Below, one piece after another: positions 1 to 9,000 of a stretch of 40,042 nucleotides of DNA (positions within the stretch are counted from its first letter, which is position 1; each line of letters starts with the position of its first letter). Both the position numbers and the translations under genes were made by a program. The stretch is from Bacteroidetes bacterium GWF2_33_38 (GTDB lineage Bacteria; Bacteroidota; Bacteroidia; Bacteroidales; GWF2-33-38): positions 1-40,042 of the forward strand of contig MEOF01000034.1 of assembly GCA_001769505.1 (NCBI GenBank). The letters run 5' to 3'. A model generated the notes under the pieces. The model searched no databases and was not told where the DNA came from. It saw nothing but the letters and a program-made list of their open reading frames with translations.

Positions 1-27
1 ACCAAAAAAGTAATGTTGAAAAAATAA
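1..27 (+). CDS. C-terminal end of a T9SS-sorted protein (cut by window edge)
   Basis: Only the final eight codons plus TAA are inside the window, reading TKKVMLKK. This is exactly the C-terminus of the complete gene that follows (165-4898), whose last strand is the end of a type-A T9SS sorting domain. The upstream gene is therefore almost certainly a paralogue with the same sorting domain, lying head-to-tail with it. The start and the rest of the protein are outside the window, so nothing can be said about its passenger domains. Confidence 0.75.
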   Translation, partial: TKKVMLKK

Positions 28-47
28 TCAACATAAATCAACTTCTT

Positions 48-79
48 AAAAAGGCTCAAATTTTTGAGCCTTTTTTTTT
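48..79 (+). terminator. Rho-independent terminator of the upstream paralogue
   Basis: A perfect 13-bp stem with core GGCTC/GAGCC flanked by A and T runs closes a 2-nt loop and runs into nine T residues. It lies 20 bases after the TAA of the partial gene. Confidence 0.9.
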
Positions 80-92
80 GTTAAAGATATAG

Positions 93-123
93 TTGCAAAT
101 TTTTTATTTTGTAATTATATTTA
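93..123 (+). promoter_or_regulatory. Putative Bacteroidota-type promoter for the 1577-aa adhesin
   Basis: TTG at 93-95 is followed after 20 bases by TATATTTA (116-123). This matches the Bacteroidota -33/-7 pattern (TTTG, TAnnTTTG) at 7 of 8 bases in the -7 box. A start of transcription near 130 would give a leader of about 35 bases. The same TTG-N20 spacing recurs upstream of 5033 and 18544. Confidence 0.4.
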
Positions 124-164
124 TAAATTTACGACAAGGAATTATGTTTAACTAAATTAAAATT

Positions 165-3100
165 ATGAGAAAATTTACATTGTTTATTGCTTTAGTCTTT
201 GTTGTTGCTTTCACGCAAGCTCAGATTGAAAGGAGTATTTCGGTGCAAAAAGCTCCTCCCGAATTAAACAGTTCAGAAGCAGTTAAAGCACAAACAGCCG
301 AACAGTCTAATAGAGGAGTGTTTTGGTCAGAATATTTTACCGATGGAGTTTTGCCGGCAGGCTGGCAAAATGTCGATAACTCAGGAAATAACTTTGTTTG
401 GATTTGTACCAATCAACCTCCGGGAGGAACCTATTCAGCGAATATTCCTGTAATCAGTTCAACCAGCGGAGGGCATTTTATGCAGTTACGCGGAGATTAT
501 TATAATACTCCAATGCCAACCCCAACAAATAAAATGGATGCTTATTTTCAAACACCGCCAATCGATTGTTCCGAAAGAAATGGTGTTGTCGTTGCTTTTA
601 ATCAATACTTTAGATATTATAGCACCGTTACATGGGTTCTTCAAGTAAGTAACGACAATGTAAATTGGGTGTCGTATGACTTAAAAGAAGGTTTGGCAGG
701 AAATGCATCATCGGCAAATCCTGTTAAAATGGAATTTAATATATCGAGCGTTGCTGCAAATCAACCAACTGTATATTTGCGTTGGTACGTAGCCGGAACA
801 AGCCATTATTTTTGGATGGTCGATGATATCGAACTTACAGAACCTACTGTAAACGATATTCAATTAGCCAAAATATATCCAGAGTTTTATGGGATTGGAT
901 TTTATTCAAAAATTCCAACTACTCAAGTCCAAGATTTTTATTTCTCTGCAACTGTTTCTAATTTTGGGATAGCAGCACAACACAATGTTCGATTAAATGG
1001 TGTTGCAAGCGATTTTTTGTCGAATGTTTATTTCGATAATTCGTCGGTAGCTACTGACATAATTGAATCAGAAGCGGTTGATACATTCGGAATCGAAACT
1101 GCTTTTGCTTTGCCGGCAGAAGTCAGATCTTATGAAGCAACATTTTCTATTCTTCAAGACGAAGTAGATGATGTTCCGGGTAATAATGTTGATAAGGTTT
1201 GGTTTGATGTAACCGATTCGATTTACGCTCGAGATATTACGATTACAACACGTACAGGTCCATCGAACTATACCGATGGTGTTGATGGGGATAAGGTTGG
1301 AGTTGTGTATTATTTTCCAAACGACGAAGAAATAAATTCTATTACAGTATTTATTAGTTCATATAGCACAGAGGGAACATCTTTTATAGGAAAACTTTTA
1401 GTTGATGACGGAGTCGGCAATTTAATTGAAAAAGCTACAACAGATATTTATACATTATCGGCATCAGACATAGGACAGTGGATAACCGTACCAATTATAA
1501 AAGATGGTGCATCAGAATTTATCGAAGCCGGATCTGACGGAATTTTGGCATATGCAATGATTGAATGTTATTTTGAAGGAATAGGCGACTTTTATGTAGG
1601 TGCAGACCAGTCGATTCATCATATTTTTGAAGACGAATCTCTTTTGATGCTTGGTTCAAGCAATTATTGGATTTCGATGGTTCCTGCGGTTCGTATAAAT
1701 GTAAATGTTCAAGGAGCAGAACTTTCAAGTTCAATTATTACCCGTGTTAATACATCATGTAATGGAGTTGCCGATGGCGAAGCCGTTGTTTATGCAACAG
1801 GAGGAACTCTTCCATACACGTATTTATGGTCAAATGGAGCAACAAACGATACAAATACAGGTTTAGTTGCCGGAACTTATTATGTTACGGTTTCTGATAA
1901 TGTTGGAGCAACTACACTCGATACCGTAATAATCGAACAGCCCGAAGTATTAGCAATTACAGCAGTAATTATTGACGAAGGAGGTTATCAAGCCTCTGAT
2001 GGCGAAATTAATATTACCACAAATGGCGGAACATATCCTTATTCGTATGTTTGGAATACTGGCTCTTATTCTGATGATATTGAAAATTTAGCAGGAGGCA
2101 CTTATACGATTACCGTTACAGATGCAAATGATTGTGTTGCGATTGAATCTTATGAGGTCGCAGGGTCAGCTTGTGGTATGACTTCTGAAATTTCAGGAAC
2201 AAATGTTTCTTGCTTTGCAGGAAATGATGGAACCGTAAATTTTACAGTTGCAAATGGAACGGCTCCTTATACATTTGAGTGGTTATCAGGACAAACAACA
2301 GAAGATTTAATAGGCTTAGAAGCTGGTTATTATAGTGTAACAGGAACTGATGCTGAAGGTTGTATTTCATATGCAAATATTACCTTAGAACAACCAACAG
2401 CTATATCTTCATCTTCAGTAGCTGCTAATGCTTTATGTAACGAAGGTTCTGACGGTTCGATAGATTTATCGGTAAGTGGCGGTACAGCACCATATACTTA
2501 CGAGTGGAACAATGGAGCTTTAGCACAAGATGTTCCCTCATTATCAGCAGGAGATTATGTAGTAACAATAACTGATGCAAAAGGATGTGAGCTGTTAGAC
2601 ACAATAACAATTTCAGCACCTAACGCATTAGTAACGACTTTGAATAATATTGTAACCTTAAGTTATTGCAATGGAGGTAAAGCTATTGCAGATATGAGTT
2701 ATACAGGCGGAACAATACCATACACATATTTATGGTCAACTGGTTCAACAGCAGCAGATTTAGCAATTATGACAGCCCCTGCAGAAGGAACCTATATAGT
2801 AACCGTAACCGATTCTCATGGCTGTATAGCTTTAGATACCATAGTAATTGATATGCCAGACATTATCTCTGTAACAGGAGTAGTAACACCAACAATAGGA
2901 ACTGATGGAGCAATAGATATTACAGCAGTAGGCGGAACCACTCCTTTTACTTATACATGGAGTAATGCAGCAACTACAGAGGATTTAACAGGATTATCAG
3001 AAGGAATTTATACCGTAACGGTAAAAGATTCGCACAACTGTACATCAAACTATGTTGGAGCAGTAAATGATGCATCATGCGATTTAACCGTAAGTTTAAA

Positions 3101-4898
3101 CCCAACGTCTTTATTATGTAATGGAGATGCAGACGGAAGCATAGCATTAGATACAACCGGATCAAGTGTTTCTATCGCTTCTTATGCTTGGAGTAATGGA
3201 GCAACAACACAAAACTTATCATCATTGGTTGCCAATATATATACAGTAACTGTAACCGATGATTCAAGTTGCGTTGTAATAGCATCAGCTGTAATAACTG
3301 AACCAGAAGAGTTAAGTTTAGATATGATTGGGACGGATATTTCATGTAATGGATTAACCGATGGTGCAATTGAGACTACCGTATCAGGAGGCACAACAGC
3401 TCATACTTACTTATGGGATAATGGAGAAACAACAACAGACATCACAGGATTATCAGCAGACACATATTCTGTAATCGTAACCGATGCAAATAACTGTACA
3501 GTTGAAGATTCAGTAACCATTATAGAACCAAGTGCAATATTAGCAAGCATTGTTGGAATAGACATCACATGTAATGGCAATTTTGATGGTTCAGCAGACT
3601 TAAGTGTAAGTGGTGGAACAGCACCATACACATACGATTGGAGTAACAATGCAATGACCCAAGACCTTGCCGATTTATTGGTAGGAACATATGCTGTAAC
3701 TGTAATTGATGCCAACGCATGCGAAGTCGCAACGACAGTAGATATAGCAGAGCCATCATCAATAGAAATAAGCATAGTTGGAACAGATGTATTGTGTTAT
3801 GGAAATTTTACTGGAGTAGCCGATTTAAGCGTAAGTGGCGGCATCACACCATACACTATTACATGGAGTAATTCAGAGGCAACCGAGGATGTTTCAGATT
3901 TAGCAGCAGGCACATACACAGTTGTCGTGTTAGATTCAAATTCATGTTCAGCTAATGCAAGTGTAGTAATTGCAGAATCAGCAGAAATAGTTGCCAGCAT
4001 TGTTGGAAGCGATATTACATGTAATGGTTTAACCGATGGCGAAGCCAACTTAACCGTAACAGGCGGAGTTAGTCCATACGCATTTGCATGGGATAATGCA
4101 GCAAGTACAGAAGATTTAACAGGATTATCAGCAGGCACATATAATGTAGTGGTAACTGATTCAAATGCATGTACAGCAACAGCATCAGTAATTATTTTAG
4201 AACCAACTGCTTTATCAGCAAGTGCCACAGGAACAAATGTATTATGTAATGGAGCAGCAACCGGAGATGCTGATTTAACAGTAACAGGAGGAACTGCCCC
4301 ATTTACTTATGCATGGAATAATTCAGCAACAACACAAGATTTAACCAATGTAGTAGCCGGCACATACAACGTAATCGTAAGTGATGTAAATGTTTGTACA
4401 GCAACAGCATCAGTAAGCATAACCGAGCCAACGGAATTAATTGCATCAACCGTAGTCGCAGACTCATCAACAAGCAACGATGTAACGATTGATTTAACAG
4501 TTACCGGAGGCGTAAGTCCATATACCTTTGCATGGAGCAATGATTCAACAACAGAAGATATAACCATTGATGTAGCAGCAACTTATTCTGTAACCATAAC
4601 TGACGCAAATGGATGTTCTGTTAACACTTCTGAAATAGTAATAATAACAGCCATCAACGATGCGGTAACAAATACTATCAACATTTATCCAAATCCAAGT
4701 AAAGGATTATTAAATGTAAGCAATGTAAAAGGAGCCGAAGTATCGATTTACAACATAATAGGCGAAACCATAATAAAAGTAACATCGACTACAAACAATG
4801 TATCTTTAGATATGAGTGAATTATCAAACGGAACATACATTGTAAGAATTGTAAAAGATTCGAATGTGATAACCAAAAAAGTAATGTTGAAGAAATAA
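165..4898 (+). CDS. T9SS-secreted SprB-repeat adhesin, 1577 aa
   Basis: Predicted cell-surface or secreted adhesin exported by Sec and then T9SS. Residues 1-19 form a signal peptide ending ...TQA. Residues about 48-225 resemble a MAM/concanavalin-A-like jelly-roll adhesion module (YFTDGVLPAGW near its start, FWMVDDIEL at its end). Residues about 225-520 are beta-rich with no family I can name. Residues 521-1500 hold 13 SprB-type repeats of about 75 aa, typified by CNG..DG, GGT.PYTY.WSNG and AGTY.VTVTDANGC. The last about 75 residues are a type-A T9SS sorting domain beginning INIYPNPSKG and ending TKKVMLKK. SprB itself is the mobile gliding adhesin of Flavobacterium johnsoniae, but it is far longer, so orthology is not claimed. 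The ATG at 165 fits the signal peptide and promoter. A terminator follows directly, so the gene is probably transcribed alone. The partial gene upstream is a paralogue. Confidence 0.9.
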   Translation: MRKFTLFIALVFVVAFTQAQIERSISVQKAPPELNSSEAVKAQTAEQSNRGVFWSEYFTDGVLPAGWQNVDNSGNNFVWICTNQPPGGTYSANIPVISSTSGGHFMQLRGDYYNTPMPTPTNKMDAYFQTPPIDCSERNGVVVAFNQYFRYYSTVTWVLQVSNDNVNWVSYDLKEGLAGNASSANPVKMEFNISSVAANQPTVYLRWYVAGTSHYFWMVDDIELTEPTVNDIQLAKIYPEFYGIGFYSKIPTTQVQDFYFSATVSNFGIAAQHNVRLNGVASDFLSNVYFDNSSVATDIIESEAVDTFGIETAFALPAEVRSYEATFSILQDEVDDVPGNNVDKVWFDVTDSIYARDITITTRTGPSNYTDGVDGDKVGVVYYFPNDEEINSITVFISSYSTEGTSFIGKLLVDDGVGNLIEKATTDIYTLSASDIGQWITVPIIKDGASEFIEAGSDGILAYAMIECYFEGIGDFYVGADQSIHHIFEDESLLMLGSSNYWISMVPAVRINVNVQGAELSSSIITRVNTSCNGVADGEAVVYATGGTLPYTYLWSNGATNDTNTGLVAGTYYVTVSDNVGATTLDTVIIEQPEVLAITAVIIDEGGYQASDGEINITTNGGTYPYSYVWNTGSYSDDIENLAGGTYTITVTDANDCVAIESYEVAGSACGMTSEISGTNVSCFAGNDGTVNFTVANGTAPYTFEWLSGQTTEDLIGLEAGYYSVTGTDAEGCISYANITLEQPTAISSSSVAANALCNEGSDGSIDLSVSGGTAPYTYEWNNGALAQDVPSLSAGDYVVTITDAKGCELLDTITISAPNALVTTLNNIVTLSYCNGGKAIADMSYTGGTIPYTYLWSTGSTAADLAIMTAPAEGTYIVTVTDSHGCIALDTIVIDMPDIISVTGVVTPTIGTDGAIDITAVGGTTPFTYTWSNAATTEDLTGLSEGIYTVTVKDSHNCTSNYVGAVNDASCDLTVSLNPTSLLCNGDADGSIALDTTGSSVSIASYAWSNGATTQNLSSLVANIYTVTVTDDSSCVVIASAVITEPEELSLDMIGTDISCNGLTDGAIETTVSGGTTAHTYLWDNGETTTDITGLSADTYSVIVTDANNCTVEDSVTIIEPSAILASIVGIDITCNGNFDGSADLSVSGGTAPYTYDWSNNAMTQDLADLLVGTYAVTVIDANACEVATTVDIAEPSSIEISIVGTDVLCYGNFTGVADLSVSGGITPYTITWSNSEATEDVSDLAAGTYTVVVLDSNSCSANASVVIAESAEIVASIVGSDITCNGLTDGEANLTVTGGVSPYAFAWDNAASTEDLTGLSAGTYNVVVTDSNACTATASVIILEPTALSASATGTNVLCNGAATGDADLTVTGGTAPFTYAWNNSATTQDLTNVVAGTYNVIVSDVNVCTATASVSITEPTELIASTVVADSSTSNDVTIDLTVTGGVSPYTFAWSNDSTTEDITIDVAATYSVTITDANGCSVNTSEIVIITAINDAVTNTINIYPNPSKGLLNVSNVKGAEVSIYNIIGETIIKVTSTTNNVSLDMSELSNGTYIVRIVKDSNVITKKVMLKK
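1725..4655 (+). repeat. Array of 13 in-frame SprB-type repeats (coding)
   Basis: The period is about 225 bp (75 aa). Each unit runs from a short strand with C(N/Y)G..DG, through GGT.PYTY.W.N, to a (A/L).GTY.V.VTD..(G/A/S)C strand and an (E/A)P linker. Repeats 8-12 are the most alike, suggesting recent unit duplication. Repeats 2, 5, 6, 7 and 13 are more diverged or lack the first Cys. This is protein-level repetition, not a CRISPR array or satellite. Confidence 0.85.
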
Positions 4899-4957
4899 TC
4901 AACATAAATCAAATTCTTAAAAAGGCTCAAATTTTTGAGCCTTTTTTTTTGTTAAAG
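4872..4957 (+). repeat. Copy 2 of the duplicated gene end plus terminator
   Basis: Matches 1-86 at 84 of 86 positions and spans the last codons of the 1577-aa adhesin, its 3' untranslated stretch and its terminator. Confidence 0.9.
4919..4950 (+). terminator. Rho-independent terminator of the 1577-aa adhesin
   Basis: Same 13-bp stem (GGCTC/GAGCC core within A/T arms), 2-nt loop and T9 tail as at 48-79. It begins 20 bases after the stop codon. Confidence 0.92.
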
Positions 4958-4970
4958 TTTTGTTAAAATT

Positions 4971-5001
4971 TTGCTTTTATCTTTTCATAATGTTAATTTA
5001 G
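4971..5001 (+). promoter_or_regulatory. Putative promoter for the duplicated-domain lipoprotein gene
   Basis: TTG at 4971-4973, a 20-base spacer, then TAATTTAG at 4994-5001 (7 of 8 against TAnnTTTG). Transcription would start near 5008, 25 bases before the ATG at 5033. It sits immediately after a terminator, so an independent promoter is needed here. Confidence 0.4.
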
Positions 5002-5032
5002 ATTAATTAAAAATAAATAAAAAATTAATACT

Positions 5033-6028
5033 ATGAAAAACATACTTAAAACATCCGCAGTATTTTTATTTGCATCTCTGATTTTTTTTACTTCATGTAG
5101 CAAAGAAGAATTATTAATGAATAATAAAAATACAAATAACATTAATAATGATGTTATTAATGTCAAATCTGAATCAACTTCAAGTAGTGTTGTATTATAT
5201 GCAGGACAACACATTGAATCTGGCTCAGTGAATGTTGAAATTATAGATGAAACTTTATTTGTAACCTATTCTACATCAAATGGGTTTTTATTAAAGGATG
5301 TTCACTTATTTGTTGGACAGAGCCTTGACTTAATGCCTCGAACACAAAATGGAAATCCAAAAGTTGGTCTGTTTCCTTATAAAGCAAACGATTTAGGAGG
5401 CAGAATAGAATATATTTTTGAAATTCCATTATCAAATATTGGTGTAATAGAGAGTTTATGTGGAAAAGATTTATATCTCGCGGCTCACGCTGTTGTATAT
5501 AAAAATAATTCAAATGGATGTTCTCACAGCGAATCAGCTTGGGCTGATGGTCAGTTAATTTCTAAACATGGCAGTTGGGCTACATATTTCTCATATAGAG
5601 TTCTTTGTGATATTACTTTGCCAGAAAAATGTCAAAATGCTTTTGCTTTTGGAGAAAGTTCTTTTATCGAATCCGGATTAACGGATAATGCTGAAGGTTG
5701 GGTGATTAATTTATCAGAAATAGGCTATTTTACTACTCCTATTTACGTTGAATCAGACCAAAATACCATACAGGTTGGAAATCTTGAGTATTCTTATGAT
5801 GGGCGAGAATTGTTTATTTATTACAATATTTTTAGAGGATATACATTGACAGAAACACATTTGTATGCTAGTGATTTATTCCCAAATACTATTAATCCAG
5901 GACAATTTTACCATCAACATTATTTAACAGATGCTAGTAGAGATGAATTTAGAATAGCTGTTGTTGGTTCCGAAATTTATATTATAGCTCATGCTGTTGT
6001 TTGCCCTAGAAAGATTGCTAAAATATAG
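5033..6028 (+). CDS. Putative surface lipoprotein with two copies of a beta-domain, 331 aa
   Basis: The signal peptide ends at Cys22 in a lipobox-like F-F-T-S-C. The next residues, SKEE, fit the Lys-plus-acidic export signal described for Bacteroidota surface lipoproteins, so outer-leaflet display is likely (inference). The mature part holds two related domains, roughly residues 62-185 and 240-325. Each has a GxVxV/GxLEY start, a (V/I)xY strand, GFLLKDVHLFVG or GYTLTETHLYAS, a (P)x(N/T)..G...FPY or ..GQFYH turn, and a C-terminal L/IYxxAHAVV strand. A middle segment (C.NAFAFGESSFI) resembles a motif I associate with the same modules in other Bacteroidota surface proteins. I cannot assign a function. 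Its own promoter and the convergent gene downstream imply a monocistronic unit. Confidence 0.75.
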   Translation: MKNILKTSAVFLFASLIFFTSCSKEELLMNNKNTNNINNDVINVKSESTSSSVVLYAGQHIESGSVNVEIIDETLFVTYSTSNGFLLKDVHLFVGQSLDLMPRTQNGNPKVGLFPYKANDLGGRIEYIFEIPLSNIGVIESLCGKDLYLAAHAVVYKNNSNGCSHSESAWADGQLISKHGSWATYFSYRVLCDITLPEKCQNAFAFGESSFIESGLTDNAEGWVINLSEIGYFTTPIYVESDQNTIQVGNLEYSYDGRELFIYYNIFRGYTLTETHLYASDLFPNTINPGQFYHQHYLTDASRDEFRIAVVGSEIYIIAHAVVCPRKIAKI

Positions 6029-6053
6029 TTATTAATAGCTGTAAGAGAAAGCT

Positions 6054-6077
6054 GCTTAATAATTAAGCTGCTTTTTT
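6054..6077. terminator. Possible bidirectional terminator between convergent genes
   Basis: A 6-bp stem GCTTAA/TTAAGC with a 3-nt loop (6054-6068) is followed on the plus strand by TGCTTTTTT. It lies in the 51-bp gap between the convergent genes ending at 6028 and 6080. The stem is short and AT-rich, so it is weak as an intrinsic terminator. Confidence 0.4.
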
Positions 6078-6079
6078 AT

Positions 6080-9000
6080 TTACCGGATTAATGTTACAGT
6101 TCCTGTTTTTTGGAATTCCATTCCGCTTGGCTTTTTAGAGATTACCAACCAAGTATAAACGCCAGATTCGCCCAAACTACTACCTCCAATTCTTCCGTCC
6201 CAACCATATGTTTCCGGAGACTCAAAGTCGTACTTGTTTGTTTCGTAAACAATTTCGCCCCAACGATCGTAAATATAAAATTGAAAATTATTGGCATCAA
6301 AGCCATTCCCTGAAATGTAAAAAACTTCATTAATTCCATCCTTATCGGGCGAAAAAGCTGTTGGAGCATAAAAAGTTAAATGTTCATCAATTTCAATAAT
6401 AACCATTGCTGTATCATGACATCCAAATTGACTTTCAACATATAATCCAACTTGATATTCGCCTGGATATTTGTATTCGTAAACTGGACTTATTTGCTCA
6501 CTAACACCCACTTCATCACCAAAATTCCAGAGACAATAATATGTGTCTGAAGAAACGTTCTCAAATGATATTTGAGGTTTTATAATAGTTGTGTAAGTAG
6601 GATCTGCATTGAATGCGACAATCGGTTTTTTGTAAACAGTAATATAGTTTTCTTTCGTAACAATATTTCGACATCCATTAGTTCCTGTTACAGTTAAGGT
6701 AAGGTCAAATATGCCATCGTTATTATATATATAATTTGGATTTTTCTGGGTAGAAAAACTATTATTATCTTCAAATTCCCAAAAATATGTTTGCCCTTCA
6801 TCGCTACTAGACTCAATAAAATTGACAGTAAGTGGTTGGCAACCACTTGAAACATCCGGTGTAAAATTATTTGGAGGCGTTTCGTATAAATGCAAGGTAA
6901 CCGTATCATATGCCGTAGGTGTAGTACAATAATCTTGAAGGGAAAAAACATAATGCAAAATAGTATCTGCCCCTTGTGGAATATATGTTTGCCCAGAAAT
7001 AAAAATTACGTTATCGTTCAATAAATTACACCAATATGGACCACCACTTCCTCCAGCAGTTTCCATATCAAATTGAATTTCGCTTCCTGGACAAAAAGAT
7101 GTTTCAGATGGAGTAACCGAAAAAGATAATTCAGGGTATAATTGAGCTTTTGCATTAACATAACTTGTTGTACAGCCTACTGCATCAACAGCATATAAGT
7201 TTAAAATTGTATTTTCATAAGGGGGGATAAACGTAATCGTTTCACCGCTGTCAAGTCCTAACTCTGGATTATACCAATAAAATGTGTATGGAGTTGTTCC
7301 GCCAAAACCAAAAGCAGCTAGTGTTGCTTCGCTTCCGATACAAACTTGTTTGTCTTCGGTGATTACAAAGAAATTTGCGGGTTGAGGAACTGTTGCAACT
7401 CCTCTTACAAAGCAATCGTTTGCATCAGCAATAGTAAAATAATAATTCCCTTTAATCAGACTTTCATTAATATTTGTAGTAATTCCATTTGACCATAAAT
7501 AAGAGTATGGTGGTGTTCCTGCACTTGCTATTAAGGTTGCTTCTCCATCATTATCGCCATGACATTTTACCGGTTCTATCGCTTTTACGTAAGTTAATTG
7601 TGTTGGTTGTTCAATTATAAAGTCTGCTTGAACAGAGCATGCATTAATATCTGCAACCGTAACAGAATAAGTTCCGATACAAAGACTGCTTATTTCAGGA
7701 ATCGTGGTTGTTTGATTTGTTGACCAAGAATATGAATACGGCTCAACTCCTCCTATTACAGTGAGTTCTGCTCCTCCATCGCAAGAACCATAGCATAAGG
7801 TTGAATCCTCGTGAATTGAGATGATTTTTACTACTGCGGGAGCATATGCTTCGAGGGTAGTAGGAAAGTTAGAAACACAAGAATTCATAACAACACTATC
7901 AAGGGTAATATTGTACATTCCAGGTATATACCAAGTTACTTCATAAGGCCCTTGAGAATTTCCCGAAAGAATTGCAGCATTGTCAAAATCCCAATAATAT
8001 TCAGCTTCGGAAGTTGCATTTCCTGTATATAGAACATTTAATGTGTCGCCTGTGCACATTAAACTGTCTATTGAAAAATTTGTTGTGGGAATAGGTTTTA
8101 CTAAAATTGTGTCGGAATATACTTCGGTGTAAACGATATTACTTACTGTTACTGAAACAATATAAGAGCCTATTGCGTCCCACTCTAAAACATAAGGCCC
8201 CTCGTTGCTTCCCGAAATGATATTTGCCCCATCAAAATTCCACACGATTGTTAATGAATCGTGATAAGTACCATTATATGTGATGGTAGAAGTATTATTC
8301 CCAAAACAAATATCATTTGCATCGAAATGGGGAACAATAGGAGATGCCACATATACAATAGCCGAGTCGTAAACTTCTCCGCCACACATGTCTGTTATGG
8401 TTAAATAATAGGTTGTTGTTTGAGTTGGACAAACCGAAATATCTTGATTATTTGAACTAGTATTCCAATTATAATCAACAAAATTCTCATTTACATTATG
8501 AAATGAGGTAAGAGTTGTACATTCATTAGGTTCCACTATAACCTCATCTTCAAAAATTCCTCCTTCGAGTTCGTCTTTATCGTTAATGTTTATTGTAAAT
8601 GAATTATATTCAACATTACAAGGGCATCCATTTCCTAAAGCAATATTTATTGTTTCTGTACCCTCTGTTAAACCGTCTAATATTGCGGTGTAATAAATAG
8701 TATCGTGAATAACACCTGCAGGAATGGTGTAGTTTAAGGGTATAAAATTAGTTAAATCAATTGTTGTCGAAGCTGTTCCTGTAATAGTGGTTAAAACTTC
8801 GAGTGGTTGAGAAATGTTAAAAGTGTCGGCTCGGGAAAAAATTAAACGATTTTCGCAGCCTTCAAATGTCGTAAACGATTCTGCTCCATTCACAAGCAAG
8901 TGTTCGCTAACAACTTGCTCGCCCGATGAAAAACTTCCGGCTTCTAAAAAAACTCCTGAATCTAAAGCTCCGTCGGCACCATCAGCAATAGCTAATTTAA

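Larger units (their letters stand above)
1..86 (+). repeat. Copy 1 of a duplicated gene end plus terminator
   Basis: These 86 bases match 4872-4957 at 84 of 86 positions. The two differences are an A/G third-position change in a Lys codon and C/A at position 42. The match covers the last codons, the 3' untranslated stretch and the whole terminator, then stops abruptly at 'ttaaag'. This is what a tandem gene duplication or gene conversion would leave. Confidence 0.9.

Noticed and set aside
3407-3775. Open frame of 122 codons on the minus strand
   Set aside because: It lies opposite the SprB repeats and mirrors their Val/Thr/Ser composition; the plus-strand frame has clear domains.
1725-4655. 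Repetitive DNA considered as a CRISPR or satellite
   Set aside because: Units are about 225 bp, in frame, diverged and match a known protein repeat; there are no constant repeats with unique spacers.
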